Assembly (NCBI GenBank): GCA_031553415.1 | Contig: JAVBLO010000027.1 | Location: 9,024 to 73,023, forward strand | Source: JAIRVZ01 sp031553415 | GTDB taxonomy: Bacteria > Bacteroidota > Bacteroidia > Bacteroidales > Azobacteroidaceae | DNA length: 64,000 nt | Direction: 5' to 3' | Shown here: piece by piece, positions 1-8,926 of the stretch | How positions within the stretch are numbered: position 1 is the first letter of the stretch | How the letters are laid out: the number at the start of each line of letters is the position of its first letter | Made by a program: the position numbers and the translations under genes | Notes under the pieces: model-generated | What the model saw: the letters and a program-made list of their open reading frames with translations, nothing else | Databases searched by the model: none | What the model was told of the DNA's origin: nothing

Positions 1-1
1 A

Positions 2-433
2 GTATTAGGGACGAAATTTAATGTATTCGACTATATGAGTAGTGTTATATATGAAACTTCATTATATGAGGGTTCTATCGAAGTATATAAAAAAGATGAC
101 AAAGAAACGAATTCGGTTATTCTGGTACCGAATGAACAAGTTGTTCTTAAAGATAATATGTTGATAAAGAGTGTGATGGATTCTAATGATGTCACTATGA
201 AAGAAAATGGAATAGTAGTTTTCGAGTCCCGTTCATTTAAAGAAATTATCAAGAAACTGGAATTATACTACAACATGAATTTTATTATAACCAACATGAG
301 CGCTTTGGATAAAATTTATACGGGTAAATTCAGGATTCAGGATCCCATAGAAGATGTTCTTGGCGCCATTCAAAAAACAAATAAGTTCAAATATGCAATT
401 AGTTCCGATAATAAGATAGTATATATCATGTAA
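2..433 (+). CDS. FecR-family anti-sigma factor, C-terminal part (cut by window edge)
   Basis: The reading frame is open from base 2, so the gene starts outside the window. The ATG at base 35 lies inside the conserved FecR core, which begins with VLGTKFNVFDY just before it, so it is not the true start. After the FecR beta-sheet domain (YEGSIEV) comes a DUF4974/STN-like C-terminal domain from about residue 65 of the visible part (ESRSFKEIIKKLELYY... IEDVLGAIQKT). FecR proteins are single-pass inner-membrane anti-sigma factors that hold an ECF sigma factor until a TonB-dependent transducer signals substrate binding. The next gene, 55 bp downstream, is a SusC with an STN domain, the expected partner. 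The sigma factor gene should lie just left of the window. Family call is firm; the pairing is inferred from order. Confidence 0.88.
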   Translation, partial: VLGTKFNVFDYMSSVIYETSLYEGSIEVYKKDDKETNSVILVPNEQVVLKDNMLIKSVMDSNDVTMKENGIVVFESRSFKEIIKKLELYYNMNFIITNMSALDKIYTGKFRIQDPIEDVLGAIQKTNKFKYAISSDNKIVYIM

Positions 434-488
434 TTAATTGCACGCCTTATTTGAAGATACCTAAAATAATACCTGTTGAATAATACTC

Positions 489-3400
489 ATGATAAAACGC
501 TGGCAAATTTGTTTGTTTTATATATTAATTGGGTCATTTGCTTTTTCTCAAAATACAAAAGTAAATACACTGGATGTATATATAAGTATAACAAAGACGG
601 AATTGTCTTTAAAAGAATTTTTCAGTGAAATAGAAAAGCAAACGGATTATTTCTTTGTCTATTCAAAAGAAGATTTTGACCCTCAAAAAAGTGTAAGAAT
701 AAACGCTCGCAACAAGCGTCTGGAAAATGTCTTGGAAGAGGTACTGTTTCCATTGGGACTAACAGCCGAAATTTCGAAAAAATACATTACTATTCGAAAA
801 AATAATATGATGATACATGTAATTCCAAGCACAAATGAACTTGTAATTCCAAGCAAAATTTATATTACCGGAAATGTTTTTGACGAAAAAGGAGAATCTG
901 TAGTGGGCGCTTCTGTCATTGAATCAGGCACAGAAAATGGAACAATTACAGATGCAGAGGGCAAATTCCAATTATTTGTGGCTTCTGATGCGAAGTTTAT
1001 TGTACGGCGAATTGGTTATGTCCAGAAAGAAATCAGGGTAAGGGAGAATAGATTCTTTAGTATTCAACTACAAGAAGATATCGCAAAATTAGCAGAAGTT
1101 ATAGTCATCGGATATGGTACACAACAAAAGTTTACTTTGACAGGAGCAATTGGTTCTATTACAGGTGATGACATTGTTAAAACAAACCAGCCAAGTATAA
1201 AAGCCAGTATGTTGGGTAAGGTTACAGGCATCCGTTATCTCCAGACGAACGGAGAACCGGGTAATGATGGGGGCAAGTTCGATATCAGAGGATTTGGTGA
1301 ACCATATATGATTGTAGATGGAGTTGAAAGACCTTTTTCACAATTAGATCCAAATGAAATAGAAACCGTCAGCGTATTGAAAGATGCATCGGCTACTGTT
1401 TTCGGATTCAAAGGCGCCAATGGTGTTATCATCGTAACTACTAAAAAGGGCGCAAGCGGAAAACCTCAGATTAATTACAATTTCAATTACAGTATACAAA
1501 ACCCATTGAAGCATCTTGAAATGATGAACGCATATCAATATGCATACTATCGTAATCAAGGGGAATTGAATGCCAATTCTTTCAAGGCTCCCAAGTGGTC
1601 GGAAACAGAATTGGATATTTATAAAAATGGATATGATATACATAACATCAGGCACCAACAATATAATAAAGAAGATTTTAACGAAACAAACTGGTGGAAT
1701 GAATCTGTAAGAAGTAATGCTCCGAAGCAGACGCATAACCTGAACATTTCCGGGGGGAGTAAAGATGTAAAATATTTCTTTTCATTAGGATACTTGGATC
1801 AGGAAGGGATACTCAAAACCGATCAGGATTATAAAAGATATAACTTCAGGTCAAATATCACAGCCAATATCATGAGCAATTTTTTTGCAGAAGTCGGGCT
1901 GGGAGGACGAATTCAGGAAGCCAAAAGTTCATATTACCTGGATGATGAAGGTATAAAGGTATTTGAAGCTATTGGAGCAACGCCGCCGACTCAACCTGTA
2001 TATGCGAATAATAATCCTCACTATTATCAGAATACCTCAAAAAATGTGCTTAATCCGGTTGCGATGCTCGACAAATCCCTTTCCGGATATAAACAAAAAA
2101 AATATACAGAATTTAATGGTCAGTTAAGTTTAACTTATGAGGTAATAAAAGGGTTGAAATTAAAAGCCTTTGTGGCTTATGACAAGACAGAAGAGTATAC
2201 AAAAGATTTTAAAAAAGACTTCTCTGCATATACTTATAATTCAGTATCAGAGAAATATGTAAAAGAGCCCAAGGTTAGTTTGGCAGAATTAAACAGGATA
2301 TATATTCCCTATACTAAAATAACACAACAATATTCCATTAATTATGAAAAAATTTTCAACAGAAACCATAATGTTGGAGCCATGTTGCTTTATGAACAAA
2401 AATATTGGCAGAATGACTGGATGCAGGCAAAAGGTTATTTGTCAAATTCTGAGATAGATCAATTGCGGGATACTGATATTGATGGAAGATTTGTTGACGG
2501 GAATCTGGAAGAAACAATATATAAAGGAATTGTCGGACGGTTCAATTATAATTACTCAGGCAAATATTTATTTGAATTCAGTTTTCGTGAAGACGGTTCA
2601 AGCAAAAATGCGCCTAATCATCGCTGGGGCTTTTTTCCTGCTTTTACCGGTGGTTGGATAATTTCGGAAGAACCTTTTTTTAAGAATAAAATAACTTTTG
2701 TGGATAATCTAAAGCTCCGGGGCTCTTGGGGCCAGGTTGGTGACGACAGTGGTTTGCAATCTTCAAATTTTGTCAGTGGATGGCTTTACCCATCTGGAAG
2801 TTATATTTTCGGAGGAGATTCTTCCGGCAATCCGGTTATATCTAAAGGAAGTAAAGAAGCCAACCTGGCAAACCCTGAAATTTTCTGGTATACAGTTGAA
2901 ACAACTGATATAGGATTGGAGGCCAATTTATGGGGTGGTTTATTTAGTGTGGAATTTGACTGGTTTTACCGCAAAAGAACAGGTTTATTCGGTCATCGAA
3001 AGATGGATATTCCAACTACAGTAGCAATACCTGTTCCTCAGGAAAATATAAATAGTGACGACAACAGAGGAATTGAACTTTCGTTAGGCAGCCGGAAAAG
3101 ATTTGGGGAAGTCGACTTTTCCGTGAAGGGAAATATGTCTTATGCACGGGCCAAAGATCTCCATTGGGAAACAGACAGAGCACCCAATCAATATGTCAAT
3201 TATATGGATAGCCGGGAAAACCGGTGGAAGAATTATCTGTTCGGATATGTGTCTTTAGGACAGTTTCAATCATATAATGAAATTTTTTCTTCTCCAATCC
3301 AGGATGGAGCAGGCAATTCAACATTGAGACCTGGAGATATTAAATATAAAGATTTGAATGGTGATGGGGTTATCAGCGAATTAGACCGGAAAGTGATAGG

Positions 3401-3914
3401 TAGAAGCGAAATCCCGGATGTTAATTTCGGACTGGATTTCAATATTTATTGGAAGAATTTTGACCTGAATATTTTGTTCCAGGGAGCAAGCAGCTACATC
3501 CATATCCCCAATGCTTTGAGAAACCCTTTCCGCGGACCGGATGATGGCAACGGATTTGTGGCCTGGACAGATTGCTGGCACAAAGCAAATTATAATGACC
3601 CTTACAGCGAATGGGTGCCGGGAAAGTTCCCTTCAATCCGGCTGGAGGATAACGCAGGCAATAGCCGGATATCTACTTTCTGGACAACAGATGCCTATTA
3701 TGTCCGGCTGAAAACTGTTGAATTAGGCTACACTTTCTCAAAAAAGCTGATTAAAAAAGTAGGACTGAATAACTGCAGGATATTTGCCAATGGATATAAC
3801 TTACTTACGGCCACTAATATCGATTATGTAGATCCTGAAGCGGTAGAAGGATGGATGAGTTTTTATTATCCCCAACTCAGGGTGGTCAGTTTGGGTGTTA
3901 ATGTCAATTTTTAA
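489..3914 (+). CDS. SusC-like TonB-dependent transducer with N-terminal STN signalling domain
   Basis: This 1141-residue protein has a signal peptide ending near ...SFAFSQ. An STN domain follows at about residues 30-105 (LSLKEFFSEIEKQTDYFFVY, then ENVLEEVL). A carboxypeptidase-regulatory-like beta-sandwich spans about 127-205 and ends in a TonB box-like VIVIGYGTQQKF. The plug holds DIRGFGEPYMIVDGV, and a 22-stranded barrel ends in an aromatic residue (VNVNF). SusC proteins import oligosaccharides across the outer membrane as pedal-bin complexes with SusD. The STN domain is the part of hybrid SusC transducers that contacts FecR in the periplasm. It follows the FecR gene and precedes a SusD by 18 bp, so the three form one signalling and uptake unit. 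The other two SusC proteins in the window lack STN. Confidence 0.95.
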   Translation: MIKRWQICLFYILIGSFAFSQNTKVNTLDVYISITKTELSLKEFFSEIEKQTDYFFVYSKEDFDPQKSVRINARNKRLENVLEEVLFPLGLTAEISKKYITIRKNNMMIHVIPSTNELVIPSKIYITGNVFDEKGESVVGASVIESGTENGTITDAEGKFQLFVASDAKFIVRRIGYVQKEIRVRENRFFSIQLQEDIAKLAEVIVIGYGTQQKFTLTGAIGSITGDDIVKTNQPSIKASMLGKVTGIRYLQTNGEPGNDGGKFDIRGFGEPYMIVDGVERPFSQLDPNEIETVSVLKDASATVFGFKGANGVIIVTTKKGASGKPQINYNFNYSIQNPLKHLEMMNAYQYAYYRNQGELNANSFKAPKWSETELDIYKNGYDIHNIRHQQYNKEDFNETNWWNESVRSNAPKQTHNLNISGGSKDVKYFFSLGYLDQEGILKTDQDYKRYNFRSNITANIMSNFFAEVGLGGRIQEAKSSYYLDDEGIKVFEAIGATPPTQPVYANNNPHYYQNTSKNVLNPVAMLDKSLSGYKQKKYTEFNGQLSLTYEVIKGLKLKAFVAYDKTEEYTKDFKKDFSAYTYNSVSEKYVKEPKVSLAELNRIYIPYTKITQQYSINYEKIFNRNHNVGAMLLYEQKYWQNDWMQAKGYLSNSEIDQLRDTDIDGRFVDGNLEETIYKGIVGRFNYNYSGKYLFEFSFREDGSSKNAPNHRWGFFPAFTGGWIISEEPFFKNKITFVDNLKLRGSWGQVGDDSGLQSSNFVSGWLYPSGSYIFGGDSSGNPVISKGSKEANLANPEIFWYTVETTDIGLEANLWGGLFSVEFDWFYRKRTGLFGHRKMDIPTTVAIPVPQENINSDDNRGIELSLGSRKRFGEVDFSVKGNMSYARAKDLHWETDRAPNQYVNYMDSRENRWKNYLFGYVSLGQFQSYNEIFSSPIQDGAGNSTLRPGDIKYKDLNGDGVISELDRKVIGRSEIPDVNFGLDFNIYWKNFDLNILFQGASSYIHIPNALRNPFRGPDDGNGFVAWTDCWHKANYNDPYSEWVPGKFPSIRLEDNAGNSRISTFWTTDAYYVRLKTVELGYTFSKKLIKKVGLNNCRIFANGYNLLTATNIDYVDPEAVEGWMSFYYPQLRVVSLGVNVNF

Positions 3915-3932
3915 TGGAATGGAAAGAATATC

Positions 3933-5840
3933 GTGAGAATAAAAAAACTACATATAGTAATAAGTTTATGTGCTATTTGCTCTCTGTTTGCATGCATTGA
4001 CTTTGATACAGAAGTTACAGATAGGATTCCGGATGAAAAAGAATGGAAAAATCCGGATTTAATCCTCTCGGTATTAGTCAATTTATATGATGGAATGCAA
4101 TTAGAACCCATTTTTGAATATTGGATAGACTGGGATGTTTATAACATCAATATTACATCCGTATCAGATGAAGGCACTGGAGCTTACCAGGATGGGCCAT
4201 TGGGAACCATGGATGTGCCGATCCGGACTTATGATAATGAATGGTTCGGATGCTGGAAAGAAACTTATGAAAATATCCGGGCATGTAATGTATTTCTGCA
4301 AAAAATTCAGGATGTAACTGTTCTCGATAAAGGGGTAAAGACTTCGTACATTGCGGAAGCCCGCTTTATTAGAGCCTATCATTATTTTACCCTTGCAAAA
4401 AGATATGGTGGAGTTCCGGTTATTACAGAGGTTCAAAGTTTGAATAACTCTGATGATATTTCCACGTTACAAGTTGTCAGAGATACAGAAAAATCAGTTT
4501 GGGATTTTATTATAGATGAATTGACAACCGCAAATATAGATTTGCCGGAGAAAAGAAATGTTGCCAACAGGGCACGGATAACTAAATACGGAGCTTTGGC
4601 CTTAATGTCACGGGTAGCTCTTTATGCAGCTTCCGTGGCTCAGTATGGAAGCGCTTTGGATTTGAAACTTGGAGGTGAGGCTGAGGCTGAAAGATTGGTG
4701 GGAATGGACCCGTCTGATGCTGCTGTATATTGGCAGATAGCATCTGACGCCGCAAATTCAGTAATTGAGTCGGCTCAATATAATTTGTATAATAAATATG
4801 AGGACAAAATCAAGAATTACCGACAGCTTTTCTTGGACAAATCTAATAACGAATATATATTCTGGAAAGAATACCTTGCACCGGATAAATCCCATGGGTT
4901 TGATATGTTGAATGTGCCACTCAGTTTTGTGGGAGGCAAGGGGTATGGTTGTGGCGTAAATCCTACTTTGGATTTGATTCAGGCTTATGAATATAAAGAC
5001 GGATCACCTGGTATCCTTAAAATACAGGATGAACATGGGTACATCAAATATGATTCGCCTTTGGACCTTTTCAAGGATAAAGACCCTCGCCTGAGAGCAA
5101 CGTTTTATTTACCAATGGATGATTGCCGGGATGGAATCGTAGAAATACGAAGAGGTGTCTATGACGATACGGATAGAGGAAAATTTGTTTACCAGGGAAG
5201 TCCTGATGCCATATACGGAAATAAAAATGATACTACCCAAATCAAACTCTTAGGAAAGGATGGTGTGTGGGATAGCGGGAACGTTGGGAAAACGGGGTTT
5301 TATACCAAAAAATTTGCTGACGAATCAATGGTGAATCTGGATTATGCACATTCGGATACCCAGTGGCCGGTTTTTCGTCTGGCTGAAATGTATCTCAACT
5401 TAGCAGAAGCTGAATTTGAATTGGGAAGCTCTCAAAATAAGCAAAATGCATTGTCCGCCCTGAATGAAATCCGCAACCGGGCAGGAATCCGGAAACTTTC
5501 TTCAGACGAACTTACATTAGATAGAATAAGGAATGAGAGACGAATCGAACTAGCCTACGAAGGACATCGTTTCTGGGACATGAGACGGTGGAGGATTGCT
5601 CATACTATTCTCAATAATTTTGAGACAATAGCTGTTTATCCTTGGTTGGTCTGGAGTGATTGGCTGGCAATGCCTTCTGATACCCGTTTGAATGAAGGTA
5701 CTGCCGGTGGAAAGTATATTTTTACAACAGGCCGTGCTCCCAAATGTGGAAAATTATTCCTGAAGAGGCATTATTATATTCGTATCCCCGATAGTGATAT
5801 GACTTCAAACCCTAAATTGATTCAGAATCCTGGTTATTAA
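3933..5840 (+). CDS. SusD-like surface glycan-binding lipoprotein
   Basis: A 635-residue SusD/RagB protein. The start is GTG at 3933 behind a GGAAAG-like site, since no ATG gives a better signal peptide. The lipobox is LFAC (Cys21), followed by an acidic stretch typical of surface export in Bacteroidetes (IDFDTEVTD). The alpha-helical TPR core shows the usual landmarks: CWKETYENIRACNVFLQKI, then AEARFIRAYHYFTLAKRYGGVPVI. The C-terminal RagB/SusD motif includes RNERRIELAYEGHRFWDMRRW, and the protein ends in NPGY. It sits 18 bp after the STN-SusC and is its lid protein. Substrate cannot be read from a SusD sequence alone; the flanking mannosidases suggest a manno-glycan. Confidence 0.94.
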   Translation: MRIKKLHIVISLCAICSLFACIDFDTEVTDRIPDEKEWKNPDLILSVLVNLYDGMQLEPIFEYWIDWDVYNINITSVSDEGTGAYQDGPLGTMDVPIRTYDNEWFGCWKETYENIRACNVFLQKIQDVTVLDKGVKTSYIAEARFIRAYHYFTLAKRYGGVPVITEVQSLNNSDDISTLQVVRDTEKSVWDFIIDELTTANIDLPEKRNVANRARITKYGALALMSRVALYAASVAQYGSALDLKLGGEAEAERLVGMDPSDAAVYWQIASDAANSVIESAQYNLYNKYEDKIKNYRQLFLDKSNNEYIFWKEYLAPDKSHGFDMLNVPLSFVGGKGYGCGVNPTLDLIQAYEYKDGSPGILKIQDEHGYIKYDSPLDLFKDKDPRLRATFYLPMDDCRDGIVEIRRGVYDDTDRGKFVYQGSPDAIYGNKNDTTQIKLLGKDGVWDSGNVGKTGFYTKKFADESMVNLDYAHSDTQWPVFRLAEMYLNLAEAEFELGSSQNKQNALSALNEIRNRAGIRKLSSDELTLDRIRNERRIELAYEGHRFWDMRRWRIAHTILNNFETIAVYPWLVWSDWLAMPSDTRLNEGTAGGKYIFTTGRAPKCGKLFLKRHYYIRIPDSDMTSNPKLIQNPGY

Positions 5841-5848
5841 AAAATAAA

Positions 5849-6709
5849 ATGAAGTATAACAATACATCAAAAGCTCAATTCAATATAAAGACACAAAGGC
5901 ATGGCAACTTTGTGTTATACACTCTCTGTGTTTTTGTGACTTTGTGTCTATTTTGTCTGATTGGATGCAATGATGCTGATAATTATTCAGAACCAGATTC
6001 GGAAATATACGGGACCTTTGTTGATGAAACAACATTGCAGCCTGTTCAAATGGCAGTTCCGGGTGATGCCGGTACCGGAGTTAAAATAAGGATGTATGAA
6101 CAAGACAGATTTTATTCCACAGACTTGGATTATTCAACTACACCAATTGAATTTTATGCTTCACAAGATGGACGCTATAGGAATAGCTGGATTTTCAGTG
6201 CTAAATATCTGATGACGTTCGGAAATGCAAATTTTTACCCGGTAGATACAATTAAAAACATCCAATTGAATGGAAAGGTAAAGAAAGACATCATGGTTAT
6301 GCCTTACTCACGTGTTCATGCAACTGTAGTTGAGGCGGATACGAATAAAGTGGTTGTGAAATATACAATTTCAAGAGACAGGGATGACTATAAGATTCAA
6401 GCTACCGAACTATATTGGAATGTATCTCCTTATATTGATAACAATGTTTCAAACTATAAAGGTAAATTAACATCAGACAGGAGTACCACTCCCGATGAGG
6501 ATTTATTGAATGTTGAAATTACGGAGGCAATAGATTTAAGTACGGATTTGCAGTTCAAGTTGACGGATATTATTAATTATCCCGGTGCATATACAAACCG
6601 GATAATTATCAAAGGAAATCAGAACCTGATTTATGTGAGAGTAGGGGCGAAGACCAACAATACCTTCAATTTCAGTGAGATGATTCCGGTTACACTTTCT
6701 TTTGACTAA
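5849..6709 (+). CDS. DUF3823 lipoprotein (putative surface glycan-binding protein)
   Basis: A 286-residue lipoprotein with lipobox LIGC at Cys40. It is of the DUF3823 type often encoded directly after SusC/SusD pairs: an N-terminal beta-sandwich of the carboxypeptidase-regulatory kind (SEIYGTFVDETTLQPV), a PVDTIKNIQLNGKVKKDIMVMPY segment, then a second beta domain. Only 8 bp separate it from the SusD, so they are probably co-translated. Its role is taken to be surface glycan binding by position. The DNA for residues about 14-34, most of the signal peptide core, lies in an inverted repeat of a dispersed CTTTGTGTCT type (5889-5949). That gives an unusually long 20-residue stretch before the hydrophobic core. 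Confidence 0.8.
   Translation: MKYNNTSKAQFNIKTQRHGNFVLYTLCVFVTLCLFCLIGCNDADNYSEPDSEIYGTFVDETTLQPVQMAVPGDAGTGVKIRMYEQDRFYSTDLDYSTTPIEFYASQDGRYRNSWIFSAKYLMTFGNANFYPVDTIKNIQLNGKVKKDIMVMPYSRVHATVVEADTNKVVVKYTISRDRDDYKIQATELYWNVSPYIDNNVSNYKGKLTSDRSTTPDEDLLNVEITEAIDLSTDLQFKLTDIINYPGAYTNRIIIKGNQNLIYVRVGAKTNNTFNFSEMIPVTLSFD
5889..5949. repeat. Inverted repeat of the tttgtgtct type inside a coding region
   Basis: A perfect 10-bp inverted repeat, AGACACAAAG (5889-5898) and CTTTGTGTCT (5940-5949), encloses further imperfect TTTGTG/CTCTGTG units. A related imperfect element occurs between genes at 36515-36570. Elements built from CTTTGTG and CTCTGTG units are, from general familiarity, frequent between genes in Bacteroidetes. 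This copy lies in the signal-peptide part of the DUF3823 gene. Confidence 0.6.
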
Positions 6710-6725
6710 AGTAAAATATATAATT

Positions 6726-8885
6726 ATGAAGGTTTACAAAAAACTTCTTTTAGCAGGTATTGCTTTATTTTTAATCGGAAGCATGGAGATAACAGCGAAA
6801 ACATCTTCAGATTATGCTTCTAAAGTAAACACAATGATTGGCACCAAAGGGTTGGGCTGGGCTTCCGGATATTTGTATCCAGGCGCTACCTATCCGTTTG
6901 GAATGGTGCAATTTACAAGATCTTATTTTTCTACTCAATCTGGATTTGCAATCAATCAGTTAAGCGGGGGCGGTTGCGATCACATGGGAAATTTCCCGAC
7001 TTTTCCTTTGAATGGCAAGCTGGAAGTTTCACCTGACAGTTTATTGAATTTGCGGGTGGAAGTATCAAATGAGAAAGGTATTGCCGGATATTATCAGGCC
7101 ACGGTACAGGGAAATATCCAGGCAGAATTCACAGTAACCGAACGCACCGGAATGGCTCGATATACCTATTTGCCGGAAGAAAAAAAAGCCACAATCATTA
7201 TTGCCGGAGGAGTAGCTGCTACTCCTGTCAATGTCGCTACAATAGTTATTACTGGAAAGAACAAGTGTGAAGGTTATGCAGAAGGAGGATCTTTTTGTGG
7301 CATATCTACCCCATACAAAGTGTATTTTGTTGCCGAATTTGATACAGAAGCTGATGTATCCGGAACATGGAAAGATAACCGGTTTTATCCGGAATCGACT
7401 TTTTCAGAAGGAAAAAATTCAGGAGTATATTTTACATTTGATGTAAGCTCAAAGAAAAATATTCAGTACAAGATCGGTGTATCTTATGTTTCTGTTGAAA
7501 ATGCAAGAGAGAATTTAGCAACAGAAAATCCAGGCTGGAATTTTACTGATATAAAAAATCAGGCGGTGGACAAGTGGAATTCTTATTTGGGTAAAATTCA
7601 GGTGGAGGGAACAAATGAAGACCGGATTACACAATTTTATACTCATTTATACCGGGTTTTAATTCATCCCAATGTTTGCAGCGATGTGAATGGAGAATAT
7701 ATGGGAGCTGATTTTAAGATTCATAAAACACAAAGGAAACAATATACCTCATTCAGTAACTGGGATACTTATCGTACCCAGGTTCAATTAATGTCCATGC
7801 TTGATCCGGAAGTTGCGTCAGACGTTGTTGCTTCACATCAGGATTTTGCAATCCAGGCTGGTGGAGGATTTCCCCGTTGGGTACTTGCAAATATAGAAAC
7901 AGGCGTAATGCAAGGTGATCCGACTCCTATTCTAATTGCAAATGCATACGCTTTTGGAGCCAGGAATTACGATCCGCGTTCTATACTCAAGATCATGAGA
8001 AGGGGAGCCGATATTCCCGGAACCCGTTCACAAAATGAACTGACACGTCCGTTTTTGAAACAATATTTGGAAAAAGGATACATGAATGCATCCATGCAGT
8101 TGGAATACACATCATCAGATTTTGCTATTGCTCAATTTGCTTTGCATGCATGCAATGACGAACCTGACAACTGGTATTACATGGGGCGTGCACAATCGTG
8201 GAAGAACCTGTATAATCCGGAAACTGGATGGTTGCAATCGCGCAATGAAGATGGTTCATGGAAACCTCTTAGTGATGATTTCCGCGAATCTACTTATAAG
8301 AACTATTTCTGGATGGTTCCCTATAATTTCAAAGGATTAATGGATATAATCGGAGGAAAGTCTGAAGCCGAAAAACGCTTGGATTATCTGTTCCGCCGCC
8401 TGGATGCCAGCTACAATGACGATTGGTATGCTGCAGGTAACGAACCAAGCTTCCAGATTCCGTGGATATATAACTGGGTGGGAAAACCATACAAGGCGCA
8501 AGCGATTATAAACAAAGTGCTGAATGAACAATTTTCGAGTAAAATAAACGGATTGCCTGGTAATGATGACTTGGGAACAATGGGAGCCTGGTATGTCTTT
8601 GCCTGTATCGGATTATATCCTGAAATTCCGGGCGTAGGAGGTTTTTCCATTAACAGCCCGATATTCTCTTCCGTAAAAATACGGTTACCCGATGGAGATT
8701 TAACCATTACCGGAGGTTCGGAGAAAGATGTATACATACAATCTCTTGAATTGAATGGGAAAAAATATGAAAGTACCTGGATTGATTGGAATGATCTCTC
8801 CCATGGAGCTACCCTGAAATTTCAGTTATCCGGTAAACCAAATATGGAATGGGGCGCCAAAATAGAACCTCCTTCTTTTGAGTAA
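6726..8885 (+). CDS. GH92 alpha-mannosidase
   Basis: A GH92 exo-alpha-mannosidase of 719 residues. The frame opens at TTG 6702, but ATG 6726 gives a clean signal peptide (MKVYKKLLLAGIALFLIGSM) and avoids overlap with the preceding gene. The family landmarks are present: VNTMIGTKG and PGATYPFGMVQFT at the N-terminus, SNWDTYRTQ in the catalytic (alpha/alpha)6 barrel, GNEPSF with the probable catalytic acid at Glu573, and GNDDLGTMGAWYV with the calcium-site/base aspartates near 614-615. GH92 enzymes are calcium-dependent inverting mannosidases that trim alpha-1,2, -1,3, -1,4 or -1,6 mannose. The sequence after NEP is SFQIPW rather than the common SHH.AY, so linkage specificity is open. No lipobox is seen, so it is probably periplasmic. 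Confidence 0.93.
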   Translation: MKVYKKLLLAGIALFLIGSMEITAKTSSDYASKVNTMIGTKGLGWASGYLYPGATYPFGMVQFTRSYFSTQSGFAINQLSGGGCDHMGNFPTFPLNGKLEVSPDSLLNLRVEVSNEKGIAGYYQATVQGNIQAEFTVTERTGMARYTYLPEEKKATIIIAGGVAATPVNVATIVITGKNKCEGYAEGGSFCGISTPYKVYFVAEFDTEADVSGTWKDNRFYPESTFSEGKNSGVYFTFDVSSKKNIQYKIGVSYVSVENARENLATENPGWNFTDIKNQAVDKWNSYLGKIQVEGTNEDRITQFYTHLYRVLIHPNVCSDVNGEYMGADFKIHKTQRKQYTSFSNWDTYRTQVQLMSMLDPEVASDVVASHQDFAIQAGGGFPRWVLANIETGVMQGDPTPILIANAYAFGARNYDPRSILKIMRRGADIPGTRSQNELTRPFLKQYLEKGYMNASMQLEYTSSDFAIAQFALHACNDEPDNWYYMGRAQSWKNLYNPETGWLQSRNEDGSWKPLSDDFRESTYKNYFWMVPYNFKGLMDIIGGKSEAEKRLDYLFRRLDASYNDDWYAAGNEPSFQIPWIYNWVGKPYKAQAIINKVLNEQFSSKINGLPGNDDLGTMGAWYVFACIGLYPEIPGVGGFSINSPIFSSVKIRLPDGDLTITGGSEKDVYIQSLELNGKKYESTWIDWNDLSHGATLKFQLSGKPNMEWGAKIEPPSFE

Positions 8886-8926
8886 AATAATTACGAATTA
8901 ATTTAATTTTCAATTTTCAATTAATC

